NCBI GenBank assembly: GCA_018828505.1
Contig: JAHJVF010000135.1
Location: 1-34,435 of the forward strand
Direction of reading: 5' to 3'
Source: Bacteroidota bacterium
GTDB lineage: Bacteria; Bacteroidota; Ignavibacteria; Ch128b
Length of the DNA: 34,435 nt
Part shown: piece by piece, positions 16,396 through 29,965 of the stretch
How positions within the stretch are numbered: the stretch's first letter is position 1
How the letters are laid out: every line of letters starts with the position of its first letter
Position numbers and translations under genes: made by a program
The notes under the pieces: model-generated
Seen by the model: the letters and a program-made list of their open reading frames with translations, nothing else
Told to the model about the DNA's origin: nothing
Databases searched by the model: none

Positions 16396-18780
16396 ATGAA
16401 AAGGCTTACTTATGTTCTTTTAGCAACTTTGTTGATGGCATTGAGCGGTTTTGCTCAAAGCACATCAATACTGTTTTTCTCGGGCAACGCTGGTGGACTT
16501 TCGGACAGCGTTACATACAGCTCCTGGGGGTTTGCCCAGAATCGGCTGCATTTAGCTGAACAACAAGGATATACCCCGGGTACCGATGCGTTACTTTGGG
16601 CTACGTCAAATTGGAGCTGGCAAGGTATTAATTTTGGTCTTAAACGCAAGCAGAATCTTAAAGCTACCTGGAATTCCGATACACTTAGTTTCAAGATTAA
16701 AGCTCCTGCCGGTATAAACACACTGCTTTCAAAAATTAAAGATAATGCAGGGAAAGCCGGTGTGTACATTTTTACCGGTTTAGATACTCTTTCTAAAGGA
16801 GACTGGCTGCAAGTTAAAGTTCCATTAAAGAACTTCGTACTCGAAACTCCGTTTGATACCACTCAGGTTCAAAATCTTACTTTTGAAGCAGCATACGAAA
16901 ACAAAACCATTCCGGAGACACTCTTATTTGATGATATACAAATCGGTTCTCCCAAAGTGGTCGTTCATGTAGTTGTATTTAACGGCAGGTCGCTGCAATA
17001 CGGGATAAGTTATAACGCTTGGGGATTTCCAAATAATAATCTTGTCATCGCTCAGGGTGAGGGATATGTTCCCGGAACGAACGCTATCAATTGGGAAGGG
17101 TCAAATTGGAGCTGGCAAGGGATGGAGTTTAAAATGCGTCCGCAGGATTTTACTAATTCTTGGCCTGCTGATACTCTTAAGTTTAAGATAAAAGCACCGG
17201 CAGGTATTAATTCGCTGTTAGTGCGTTGGAAAGATGCAAATGGAAAAAACGCAACTCGCATTCTAACAAGCAGTGATGTGGTTTATGACGGCACCTGGAA
17301 AAAGGTAAACGTACCGCTTAATTATTTTACTCCGGATGCAGGTTTTAACATGTCAAAAATTACAGCTTTCAGGATTGAAGCTGCTGTAGAAAATTTAACC
17401 GTTCCACAGCGTCTTCTGTTTACCGATATTTGGACCGGTAACCCTTCAATAGATGTTATTCCTCCTGCTGCACCTGCGAGTGTGTCGGTATCTACCGATC
17501 CTTCTTACCCGTATGTAAATCTGGTTTCTTGGGCTGATGTAACGAGCGAAACCGGCGAGACCTATAATGTTTATGCAAGTCTTTATCCTATAACTAAACT
17601 GGATACAAACACTGTTGTGCAAATAGCTGCAAATGTTCCGGAAGGTACAACCTCAATTCCTCACAGGCTTTATTATCCATTAAAGGATCATGCTATATCA
17701 TACTATTATGCAGTTGAAACGGTTGATAAAGCCGGGAATGTTTCTACAACTTTTGCTGCAACTCCAGCTCCTTACACAAATGTCGGAAAGAAGAGAGCTG
17801 TAATTTCATTAAATCCGCCCCAGAATTTTATAGCCGATGCCAACCTAAATGAGTGGACAAATATCGTTCCTTATACTATGAATCCAAAACGGAATATTTA
17901 TTCAGGGATAATTAGTGATTCACTCGATTACTCGGCTGAAGTTTATGTGGCAATAGATAGTGCCTTTTTGTACGTAGCCTTTGATGTATTAGATGATGTG
18001 TTCTCTTGGAGATCTACCAATACTCAACAATGGTGGGAGGATGAAAACATAGAGTTCTACTTCGGGCTTTATCAGTTATCCCGTCCGCATCAGGTCTTTC
18101 AACGCGGTAAAGAACCTGATTACCGGATTGTTTTTATACCTAACAGGCTGATGAGATCTACTCCTGGCTATCCTGATTTAGACATTTATCAGAACAATAC
18201 TGCCAATTATATTTGGAAAGATTTCGGCGGACGAGACTACATTATTGAAGCCAAAATTGCCTTGTCCAACATTCGGGTTTCGGACGACGCAATCTTTAAA
18301 CCGAAAAGAGGTATAGAAATTCCATTTGAAATATTCGCCGCCGATGCAGATGTTGTTAATGGCGGAAATCAAAGCTATCTTCAATTAGGAGACAATCCGG
18401 CGCTTAATCCTTTCCATGGGGGTCCTTCTAAATGGACATTTGCGTGGATAGGTGTCCCAGATTGGGTTACAGGTGTGGAAAAAACTGATAACAGTATCCC
18501 CACAATGTTTGAGGTAATGCAAAATTATCCAAATCCATTCAATCCTTCTAGTACAATAAGATTCGCAATACCTCATCAATCATTGGTTACTATTAAGATA
18601 TACAACATGCTTGGTCAAGAAGTAAAAACTCTCATGAATAAGGAAATGTCGCCTGGCTTGTATAATGTTCAATGGGATGGTAAAGATAATCATGGACAAA
18701 GTGCCGTAAGCGGTGTTTATGTTTATAGAGTTGTTGCCGGGCAATATTCTCAAAGCATGAAAATGCTTTTGCTTAAATGA
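16396..18780 (+). CDS. Secreted protein with two tandem carbohydrate-binding-like domains, an FnIII-like segment, a CBM9/DOMON-like domain and a T9SS sorting tail
   Basis: 794 aa; signal MKRLTYVLLATLLMALSGFAQS; internal duplication around GTDALLWATSNWSWQGINF / GTNAINWEGSNWSWQGMEF; ADANLNEWTNIVPY...WWEDENIEFYFGLY; C-terminal NYPNPFNPSSTIRFAIP...GVYVYRVVAGQYSQSMKMLLLK. Confidence 0.8.
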   Translation: MKRLTYVLLATLLMALSGFAQSTSILFFSGNAGGLSDSVTYSSWGFAQNRLHLAEQQGYTPGTDALLWATSNWSWQGINFGLKRKQNLKATWNSDTLSFKIKAPAGINTLLSKIKDNAGKAGVYIFTGLDTLSKGDWLQVKVPLKNFVLETPFDTTQVQNLTFEAAYENKTIPETLLFDDIQIGSPKVVVHVVVFNGRSLQYGISYNAWGFPNNNLVIAQGEGYVPGTNAINWEGSNWSWQGMEFKMRPQDFTNSWPADTLKFKIKAPAGINSLLVRWKDANGKNATRILTSSDVVYDGTWKKVNVPLNYFTPDAGFNMSKITAFRIEAAVENLTVPQRLLFTDIWTGNPSIDVIPPAAPASVSVSTDPSYPYVNLVSWADVTSETGETYNVYASLYPITKLDTNTVVQIAANVPEGTTSIPHRLYYPLKDHAISYYYAVETVDKAGNVSTTFAATPAPYTNVGKKRAVISLNPPQNFIADANLNEWTNIVPYTMNPKRNIYSGIISDSLDYSAEVYVAIDSAFLYVAFDVLDDVFSWRSTNTQQWWEDENIEFYFGLYQLSRPHQVFQRGKEPDYRIVFIPNRLMRSTPGYPDLDIYQNNTANYIWKDFGGRDYIIEAKIALSNIRVSDDAIFKPKRGIEIPFEIFAADADVVNGGNQSYLQLGDNPALNPFHGGPSKWTFAWIGVPDWVTGVEKTDNSIPTMFEVMQNYPNPFNPSSTIRFAIPHQSLVTIKIYNMLGQEVKTLMNKEMSPGLYNVQWDGKDNHGQSAVSGVYVYRVVAGQYSQSMKMLLLK

Positions 18781-18997
18781 TCTTTTAATGGTGAAGATTT
18801 TAAAGCTAAAAGGGCTTCACTTTTTCTAAGTGTAAAAAAGCAAGTCCCTTTTTCAAAAATATTTATTACAAAATCTCGATGACTTTCACGGTTACTCGTA
18901 TGTTATGCGTCATGCTTTGGCGACAGTGCGAGCATTAACCGACAGGAATAAAATTGAACAATGAATACGAACTCATATCTTTGACAACTTAAAATAA

Positions 18998-22234
<3,237 letters not shown>

Positions 22235-22346
22235 CCGGTGAAGAGAAAAGAGATTTATGTGAAATGAAGATTGGAGTGCAAGTTATTTGCATAACTTTTC
22301 ATAAAGAAGTATTTTTTGCCAACTTGTAGAGGCGAAGGATTTTAAT

Positions 22347-25112
22347 ATGCCTACATCAACTGACTTACTAAACCAATTTTACCACAGAATTACAGCATGG
22401 ATAAGTTTGATTATCGTCTTATTTCTGTTTTACAGTGTTCCGACGCTAAGCCAAACCACCGGAAAAATTTCCGGAAAGGCTACGGATGCCGAAACCGGCG
22501 AACCGCTCATCGGAGCGAATGTTTTAATTGTTGGAGCCAGCAGAGGAGCAGCAACGGATATAGACGGTGAGTTCTACATAATCAATGTTTCGCCCGGTAA
22601 TTATAAACTTCGTTTTCAAATGGTTGGTTATGAAGCTTTGGAGTTAGAAGATTTAAGAGTTTCAATAAACCGTACAACAACTGCGAATGTAAAACTGAAG
22701 CAAACCGCAATAACTGTGGGTGAAGTTGTGGTAAAAGCGGATAGGGTGACTCAAAAGGATCAGACCGGTTCGATTAGGAATATTTCCGATAAAGAAATTT
22801 CATTTCTTCCTGTTGAAACAATTAACGACGTTGTTGCTTTGCAGCCGGGTGTGGTAGCAGGTCATTTTAGAGGCGGCAGAACCGGCGAAGTGCTTTATCT
22901 TTTGGACGGCATACCGGTTAATGAGAATTTCTCTTCGGGTAATGCTATCAATGTGGAAAAAGAAATAGTAAGGGATCTTGAAGTTATCTCAGGTACCTTT
23001 AGTGCAGAATACGGGCAGGCAATGAGCGGAGTTGTAAATGTTGTAACAAAAGACGGCGGAAACAGCTTTAGCGGTTCAGTATCCCGAAGCATGTCAAACT
23101 ACTATACTTCGCATAACGATATATTCATCGGACTAAAGAATAGTGAAATCAATAGAAATCAGGATTATAAGTTCCAGCTAAGCGGTCCGGTTATTCCGGA
23201 TGAGCTTACCTTCTTGTTTAACGTCCGGTACCAAGATAACAAAAACCATTTAAACGGGATTCACAGATTTGATGTTAATAATTACAGCGATTTTTCCTCG
23301 TCTGACTCGAGCCGGTGGTACACCAAACACACCGGCGGTAATGAGTACGTTCCCATGAACTTCAGCAAGAATCTGTCCTTATTTGGAAAGATTACTTCTA
23401 AATTGTCCGAAGATATTAAGGTTTCTTTACTTTATGATTATGGTAAGAACGACTATGAAGACTACAACCACATGTATAAGTATAATCCTTATGGTTCGCC
23501 AATAACCCACACCATAAGCAAACTGTCTGCATTGCAGCTAAATCATATTATATCAAAAGATCTTTTCTATGAAGCGAAGTTTTCGAATTTGTATTACTAC
23601 TTCGGAAACTACCCCTATGAAGATCCTTTCGATAGCCGTTATGTTCATGATGCTTATTTGAGAAGTACTGGGCCTGGTTTCTATACAGGGGGTCAAAGTA
23701 AGAATCATAACATTCACAAAGAGAATAAGTATTCGGTGAAGGTAGACCTTTCCTGGCAGGCAAATAAGCATCATCTCTTTAAGGTAGGAATACTGGGCAA
23801 TTTGATTAATTTAATAAACGACTGGCATACCATTAGAAATGCCTATGAAGGTACCGGTGTGCATCAAGATTATTTCTATTTTGATACTACTTCCGGAAGA
23901 GTGGTCTTCCCGTATTACAAGCCTGCGGTTTATGGAGATACCACAATCTATGCCGATGTTTACAGTGTATGGGCTAAGGATTTTGGGGCTTATATTCAGG
24001 ACAAAATGGAATATGACGAACTGGTGATTAACTATGGTTTGAGGTTCGACTATTTCAATCCGTCTTCCGTATATCCTTCACAGATTAGAAATCCCGGCAA
24101 CCTGCTTTCCTTCCCGGACAATCCGGAGAGAATGTCCCAATACCTAAGAACTAAACCGACTTATCAATTAAGTCCTAGAATAGGATTAGCATATGAATTA
24201 GGTCAGTATGCTGTTCTGCATTTCGGCTATGGTCATTTCTTTCAGACACCGCCGCTTTATGCATTATATCAAAACCATGCCTTTCTTGTTGGTCCAACTT
24301 CTTATTCAACAGTTATGGGGAATACGGAGCTTAAGCCGCAAAAGACAGTGCAATATGAAGTTGGTCTCGGGCAAGAATTAATTACGGGGATGAATTTAGG
24401 GGTTGCTGTTTTCTATAAGGATATTTATAATTTATTGAGTACTAAAGTTGTAACTACTTACAACCAGATTGCCTACGGAATGTACACAAATAAAGATTAT
24501 GGAAATGTAAAAGGTCTGGAAGTAAAATACGATTTCAGATTTGGGAATTTTGCCGCCTATTTAAACTACACTCTTCAGTATGCTACAGGCAATGCAGACA
24601 ATCCTACACAGACATTCACACGCGCAGGTAATAGTATGGATCCGATTTCTACATTGATTCCATTAGCCTGGGATCAACGTCATACTCTGAATTTAACTTT
24701 ATCTTATTCACTGCCGAGATTTAGTCTGACGGTTACAGGTTATTACAATTCAGGGGTTCCGTTTACATGGTCTCCTCCTACTCAAAACAGATTGGCTGAC
24801 ATAAACTTATATCCTAACAACTCGATACAGCCTTCTACGTTTGATGTGGATTTATATGGTTATTATAATTTATTAAATATAAAGCCGCTGCAAATTGAAC
24901 TGACGCTGAATATCTATAATTTATTCGATAGACTCAACGCAAGATGGGTCAATAGTCAAACCGGTCAACCTTACACTGCTATTGTACAAACATCAGACCT
25001 TACGAGTCATCACAGCGACTTCAATAGTTATTATGACATTATTCGTAATCCGGATATGTACTCAGTGCCACGTCAAATCAAACTTGGTCTAAGAGCCAAC
25101 TTCGATTTTTAA
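22347..25112 (+). CDS. TonB-dependent receptor with carboxypeptidase-regulatory-like N-terminal domain
   Basis: 921 aa: GKISGKATDAETGEPLIGANVLIVGASRGAATDIDGEFYIINVSPGNYKLRFQMVGYE; plug domain GEVLYLLDGIPVNE...AEYGQAMSGVVNVVTKDGG; C-terminal beta-barrel ending ...KLGLRANFDF. Confidence 0.92.
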   Translation: MPTSTDLLNQFYHRITAWISLIIVLFLFYSVPTLSQTTGKISGKATDAETGEPLIGANVLIVGASRGAATDIDGEFYIINVSPGNYKLRFQMVGYEALELEDLRVSINRTTTANVKLKQTAITVGEVVVKADRVTQKDQTGSIRNISDKEISFLPVETINDVVALQPGVVAGHFRGGRTGEVLYLLDGIPVNENFSSGNAINVEKEIVRDLEVISGTFSAEYGQAMSGVVNVVTKDGGNSFSGSVSRSMSNYYTSHNDIFIGLKNSEINRNQDYKFQLSGPVIPDELTFLFNVRYQDNKNHLNGIHRFDVNNYSDFSSSDSSRWYTKHTGGNEYVPMNFSKNLSLFGKITSKLSEDIKVSLLYDYGKNDYEDYNHMYKYNPYGSPITHTISKLSALQLNHIISKDLFYEAKFSNLYYYFGNYPYEDPFDSRYVHDAYLRSTGPGFYTGGQSKNHNIHKENKYSVKVDLSWQANKHHLFKVGILGNLINLINDWHTIRNAYEGTGVHQDYFYFDTTSGRVVFPYYKPAVYGDTTIYADVYSVWAKDFGAYIQDKMEYDELVINYGLRFDYFNPSSVYPSQIRNPGNLLSFPDNPERMSQYLRTKPTYQLSPRIGLAYELGQYAVLHFGYGHFFQTPPLYALYQNHAFLVGPTSYSTVMGNTELKPQKTVQYEVGLGQELITGMNLGVAVFYKDIYNLLSTKVVTTYNQIAYGMYTNKDYGNVKGLEVKYDFRFGNFAAYLNYTLQYATGNADNPTQTFTRAGNSMDPISTLIPLAWDQRHTLNLTLSYSLPRFSLTVTGYYNSGVPFTWSPPTQNRLADINLYPNNSIQPSTFDVDLYGYYNLLNIKPLQIELTLNIYNLFDRLNARWVNSQTGQPYTAIVQTSDLTSHHSDFNSYYDIIRNPDMYSVPRQIKLGLRANFDF

Positions 25113-25140
25113 CTTTTAGAAATTAGATTGTTTCTTCAAA

Positions 25141-28100
25141 TTGGAGGTTACGATGACAATTAAGATTCTCTTGCTCATAATGTTGTTGATCATCAGCAGT
25201 TCATCTTTCAGTCAAGTTTTGAAATACCAGGGACCGGATGATCCTGCAGGCGATCCCGCCGCAAGAAGGGAAGCTTACATGAGGGGAAACCGTGTATTGC
25301 TTTATTTCCAGAATACAACCGAATTATCTTATTGGCCTAAATCAGATGCCTCACTATGGCCAAATAATTATGAAGGCACACGAATGCTTGACGGTATAGC
25401 ACTGATGGTTGGTGCAAAAGTGTATTTAGAAAAAGATACGATCCCTGTTGAAAACCCAAAAGGGAGAAGCGGCCTCGATACGCTTTATTATTGTCAGACA
25501 AGTTACCGGCAGGGAATGGATAGAAATCTAACAGGAACAATCACATGGGGATTTTATCCTGTGTTCGGATATTTCAATCCTACAAGTGAAACACCTGCTA
25601 TGAGCAATCGTCCGAATTCCTGGCCCCCTAACGGCTGGCCCTCACAGGGTGATCAAACAAAATGGCACGGAGAATGGGACGGCAGATTCGGCAGAGGTGT
25701 ACAGTATGCAGATTTGGAGACTTACTTTGTTGTAAATGATGCACAGGATCAAGAGTATCTTGTGTGGGGAAATAGAGTAAAATATTATCCGCGCCCGGGA
25801 GTGCGTATTGGCGATAAACGTCCGCAGGTAACAATTCAAAAAGGAATGCCGTGGGGAGGTATCGGTATCAGGGTTGCACAACGGGGATTTCAATGGAATA
25901 ATCCTCAAGCAAGGGATGCACTTTTCTGGGAGTATTCGGTTGCTAACATCTCAGATTATGATTTGCCTGATGTAGCTTTTGGTTATCGGGTAGATACCTG
26001 GATTGGCGGCGAAAGTTCAAGTGATGACGTCGGATATTATGATGCCTACGTCGATATGATGTATTGTTGGGATACCGACGGAATAGGTTTCGGAGGCAGA
26101 CCTACCGGGACCCTTGGTATTGCTTACCTTGAAAGCCCCGGGGCACCGGATGACGGTAAAGATAACGACGATGACGGAATTGTCGACGAGAAAAGAGACA
26201 ATGATGCTGGAACTAAAATTGTTGGACGCGACAATATAGTTGCTTATATGCAATCCCGTTACAATATGGCTAAGTTTCTCAAATATTATCAGTACAACAG
26301 TGTTGACGATATTCCTGCCGTTCAGCAAGGTGTTTGGTGGACCGGCGATGAAGATGGAGACTGGCGATCATTTGATGATCTTAACGGCAACGGTAAATTG
26401 GATAAAGGTGAACCGCTTAATAATGATGTTGGGCTTGACGGAGTTGGACCCGGCGATATAAACTATACCGGTCCCGATGAAGGTGAAGGAAACGGTAAAC
26501 CGGACTACGTTCAGGGTAAAGGCTGCGAACCTGAATTTAATGCTACCGACGTATCCGAATCAGATATGTTGGGTTTGACATCTTTCCAGATGTTTACCGA
26601 ACCGGACCCATCTTCTTCATATCGTTGGTTTCGGGGTGACAAATCGATGTGGGAACTAATTGGTACTGGACTGCTGCCAACAGAGTTTTGGTCAGGCAGT
26701 CTTTCAAATCTAGGGTTCACAATGTCTACCGGTCCTTTTCCGCTTAAAAAAGGGAGTGAAGAAAGGATATCAATGGCGGAACTGCATTCGTATGATCCCT
26801 TAGCCGGGTTGAATTCTAGCGTACATACTGCACCGGCGCTATTCGAGAAAAAAAGAATTGTTCAAGTTATATATGAAAAAGATTATCGATTCGCACAACC
26901 TCCGCTTTTACCTACGCTTAGTGCAACAGCAGGCGACGGTAAAGTGATATTGACGTGGGATGATAGGTCGGATACAAAAACAAGAGATCCTTTTGTAGGC
27001 AATGTAAATGATTTTGAAGGTTATAAGTTATTTAGAGCTACCGATAAAAACTTTTTGGATGCCTTGGTAATTACAGATGGTTTTGGCACAAAGAGCGGAC
27101 TAAAGCCGATTTTTCAATGCGATTTAGTTGATGGCATTTTCGGGTTTGCAAATTTTGGTGCAGTTAGCGGCGCCGAATATTATCTTGGTAATGAAAGCGG
27201 CATAGTCCACTGGTTCATTGATAACACAGTTCGAAACGGAGTTACATATTATTATGCTTTAGTTGCTTATGATTACGGCATACCTTCTTTGGGTGTTGCC
27301 CCTTCGGAAAACAATATTGTTGTGGAATTAGATGAGGCGGAAAACATCACCTTTACGGGGCAAAATGTTCAAGTTGTTACTCCACATCAGATGGCGGCAG
27401 GTTACCAACCTCCTTCACTTAAAGTCTTAAGCAGACCAAAAATTGGCAGCGGTAGTATAACTCCCGAAATACTCGCAACAGGCGATATTAAAACAAATCA
27501 TACCTACAAAATTAAATTTGATATCGACACTATCTACTCGGTACCTAATTATAATTACGGTCTTCAATACACAACAAGCGGTTTCTCCGTCTTTGATGAG
27601 ACTGATAACAACAAGCTCGTATATTCCGAATCGCCGCAAAATTACATGCCGGGTCATATTCTTTTCAATGACCAGTATAAATACTATTACCTTAATCCGG
27701 GAAAGGAAATCACAACCGATGTTTTCGACGGTTTAAATCTGAAAATAAATCTACCTTTAATCACTGCATCTTTCAATAAAAATAAATCCGGATGGCTGCA
27801 AGGAAACTCTCCGATTAGAATAACTCCCACAATCAAAGAATCAAGTTACTTCCCCTGGAATTATGAAATTATATTTCAGCCCAATGCTTATGTAAGCAAG
27901 GTTACGGATACCAGATTTGTTCGAGATGAAGCAGGCATTGGAAGACTTTCTAATCTTCTTACGAATCAGACATTTAATTTTAAGGTTCTGAATACCTCTT
28001 TCCCCGATTCAAACGGGAATTTTCAGGAAATGGATCTTGTGGCTCAAGATCAAAATTTTAACGGCGTTTTTGACATGAGAACCGATAGAGTCTTCGTCGG

Positions 28101-28614
28101 AGCTTTAACTCCAAGCGTAGTTTGGGCAGGAACAGTGTTCATCATCGACTTTAAACAAGCAGAATCGGATCAGCAGCTTCCTCGTGACGGAGATAAATAT
28201 TTCGTTACCTTTGACAGACCTTTCTTTCTTACAGATTCGATGACATTTATTGTTATGCCGGAGAAGTCGTTAGATCCCGGGAAACTAAAAGAAACGATGG
28301 ACCGGATCAAAGTTGTACCGAATCCTTATGTTGCTACTAATGCTATGGAACCGGCAGTATCCAATAAATTTCTCAACCAGAGAAGGAGTCTGCTGTTTAC
28401 CCATCTGCCGGCTAAGTGCACTATTAAAATTTTTACTGTGAGCGGAGTTTTGGTCGATGAGTTTCATGTAGATAATCCTTCGGATAATGGAACAGCCCAT
28501 TGGGATATGCTCAGCAGAGAGGGGCTCGATATTGCTGCCGGAGTCTACATATACTATGTAAAATCGGATTTAACAAGCGATACCAAAATTGGAAAGTTCG
28601 CAGTCATAAAGTAA
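25141..28614 (+). CDS. Large secreted protein with Ca-binding-like Asp repeats and a T9SS-like C-terminal tail
   Basis: 1157 aa; signal MTIKILLLIMLLIISSSSFSQ; DDGKDNDDDGIVDEKRDND; GDEDGDWRSFDDLNGNGKLDKGEP; C-terminal VPNPYVATN...GVYIYYVKSDLTSDTKIGKFAVIK. Confidence 0.75.
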   Translation: MEVTMTIKILLLIMLLIISSSSFSQVLKYQGPDDPAGDPAARREAYMRGNRVLLYFQNTTELSYWPKSDASLWPNNYEGTRMLDGIALMVGAKVYLEKDTIPVENPKGRSGLDTLYYCQTSYRQGMDRNLTGTITWGFYPVFGYFNPTSETPAMSNRPNSWPPNGWPSQGDQTKWHGEWDGRFGRGVQYADLETYFVVNDAQDQEYLVWGNRVKYYPRPGVRIGDKRPQVTIQKGMPWGGIGIRVAQRGFQWNNPQARDALFWEYSVANISDYDLPDVAFGYRVDTWIGGESSSDDVGYYDAYVDMMYCWDTDGIGFGGRPTGTLGIAYLESPGAPDDGKDNDDDGIVDEKRDNDAGTKIVGRDNIVAYMQSRYNMAKFLKYYQYNSVDDIPAVQQGVWWTGDEDGDWRSFDDLNGNGKLDKGEPLNNDVGLDGVGPGDINYTGPDEGEGNGKPDYVQGKGCEPEFNATDVSESDMLGLTSFQMFTEPDPSSSYRWFRGDKSMWELIGTGLLPTEFWSGSLSNLGFTMSTGPFPLKKGSEERISMAELHSYDPLAGLNSSVHTAPALFEKKRIVQVIYEKDYRFAQPPLLPTLSATAGDGKVILTWDDRSDTKTRDPFVGNVNDFEGYKLFRATDKNFLDALVITDGFGTKSGLKPIFQCDLVDGIFGFANFGAVSGAEYYLGNESGIVHWFIDNTVRNGVTYYYALVAYDYGIPSLGVAPSENNIVVELDEAENITFTGQNVQVVTPHQMAAGYQPPSLKVLSRPKIGSGSITPEILATGDIKTNHTYKIKFDIDTIYSVPNYNYGLQYTTSGFSVFDETDNNKLVYSESPQNYMPGHILFNDQYKYYYLNPGKEITTDVFDGLNLKINLPLITASFNKNKSGWLQGNSPIRITPTIKESSYFPWNYEIIFQPNAYVSKVTDTRFVRDEAGIGRLSNLLTNQTFNFKVLNTSFPDSNGNFQEMDLVAQDQNFNGVFDMRTDRVFVGALTPSVVWAGTVFIIDFKQAESDQQLPRDGDKYFVTFDRPFFLTDSMTFIVMPEKSLDPGKLKETMDRIKVVPNPYVATNAMEPAVSNKFLNQRRSLLFTHLPAKCTIKIFTVSGVLVDEFHVDNPSDNGTAHWDMLSREGLDIAAGVYIYYVKSDLTSDTKIGKFAVIK

Positions 28615-28634
28615 TGTTGTAGAAAGGTTCGGGT

Positions 28635-29720
28635 ATGAGGACTATAAAAGAGTTTTATATGAAATCTGGTAAACTGGCGTTAATTTCTATCATTGCAGTT
28701 TTTATGCTTACTCCAGGAGTTATTGCTCAAGTACCAAATAGGGTTGGCACAACTGCAGCAAACTTTCTGGAAGTTGGATTTGGCGCCGCTGCCACTGCCA
28801 TGGGCGATTCGTATGTTGCTGATGCCAACGACGTATCGAGCATTTATTGGAATCCTGCCGGGCTTGCCTATCTGGAGAATTCAGAAGCCATGTTTACAGT
28901 TAAGCCCTGGATCGCAAATATAAATATGGGTTTTGCCGGCGTTGGAGTTCCTATTCCAAATATAGGAACATTAGGATTGGGAATAGTATATGTAAATTAT
29001 GGTCAAATGGAAGTAACTACACTTGATATGCAGGACGGCACAGGCGAGGAATTTTCGGCAAGCGATTATGCATTCTCTCTTACTTATTCCCGGAAAATTG
29101 CCGAATGGTTTTCCTTTGGGCTCAGCGCTAAATACATATCTTCTTCCATATGGCATACAAGCGCCAGTGCCTTTGCAATGGATCTTGGTGTTATAGTCAA
29201 AACGAATTTCTTCTCGCCTACATCTCAAAGAGAAGGTGGAATGAAGATTGGTATGAGCATTTCAAATTATGGAACCAAGATGCAATACGACGGTATGGAT
29301 TTATTGAATCCTATTGACATCCTCCCTTATGAAAGTGGAAACTATGCATACGTACCGGGTCAATTCAGGTTAAGTTCGTGGGAGCTGCCGCTTATTTTCA
29401 GAATCGGCATATCCGTAACACCGATTGTTACAAACTCATCCAGATTAAAGCTGGAAGTAGGCGCTCTTCATCCTAACAATAACTATGAATCCGTTAACGT
29501 AGGCGGACAGTATATGAGGGATGTGATATCTTTCGGAACCTTATATTTTAGAGGAGGATATAAAGCCCTATTTATGCAAAACTCAGAATACGGACTTACA
29601 CTTGGTGCAGGATTTAAACTTCAACTGCCCCAAAACATTCATGTTCAGGTGGATTATTCTTACCAGGCTATGGGAATATTTGGTTATGTTAATTCATATT
29701 CTGTTAATGTTGCATTTTGA
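28635..29720 (+). CDS. PorV/PorQ-family outer-membrane protein
   Basis: 361 aa: VGTTAANFLEVGFGAAATAMGDSYVADANDVSSIYWNPAGLAYLE is the PorV/UPF0164-type N-terminus; beta-barrel-like remainder. Confidence 0.85.
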   Translation: MRTIKEFYMKSGKLALISIIAVFMLTPGVIAQVPNRVGTTAANFLEVGFGAAATAMGDSYVADANDVSSIYWNPAGLAYLENSEAMFTVKPWIANINMGFAGVGVPIPNIGTLGLGIVYVNYGQMEVTTLDMQDGTGEEFSASDYAFSLTYSRKIAEWFSFGLSAKYISSSIWHTSASAFAMDLGVIVKTNFFSPTSQREGGMKIGMSISNYGTKMQYDGMDLLNPIDILPYESGNYAYVPGQFRLSSWELPLIFRIGISVTPIVTNSSRLKLEVGALHPNNNYESVNVGGQYMRDVISFGTLYFRGGYKALFMQNSEYGLTLGAGFKLQLPQNIHVQVDYSYQAMGIFGYVNSYSVNVAF

Positions 29721-29753
29721 TATCCTAAATTAAAATATTTATAATAAATTTTT

Positions 29754-29913
29754 TTGTAACTACTCAGTCTGTTTTTTGTGATTTCTTTGTTTGCTCCAAG
29801 AAAATAAAGAAATCCCCCTCACCCCCTTTGGAAAGGGGGATACAGGCTGAAAGCCCGACTTCTTTTTGGCGGGGGGATTTTTTGAATCAACGACTTCAAC
29901 TGAGTAGTTACAA
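29754..29913. repeat. 160-bp element with perfect 15-bp terminal inverted repeats and a nested C-rich/G-rich hairpin
   Basis: ttgtaactactcagt (29754-29768) and exact reverse complement actgagtagttacaa (29899-29913). Interior has aaatccccctcaccccctttggaaagggggat...ggcggggggatttttt. Confidence 0.78.
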
Positions 29914-29965
29914 TATTGTTAATCCTAACTCAAAATTCAAAGGGTAGTGAAAGGAAATAATTTCT

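Noticed and set aside
25141-28614. Possible SusD-like lipoprotein partner for the TonB receptor
   Set aside because: No lipobox and no SusD/RagB-like sequence recognised; the tail looks like a T9SS sorting domain, so it is called only a large secreted protein.
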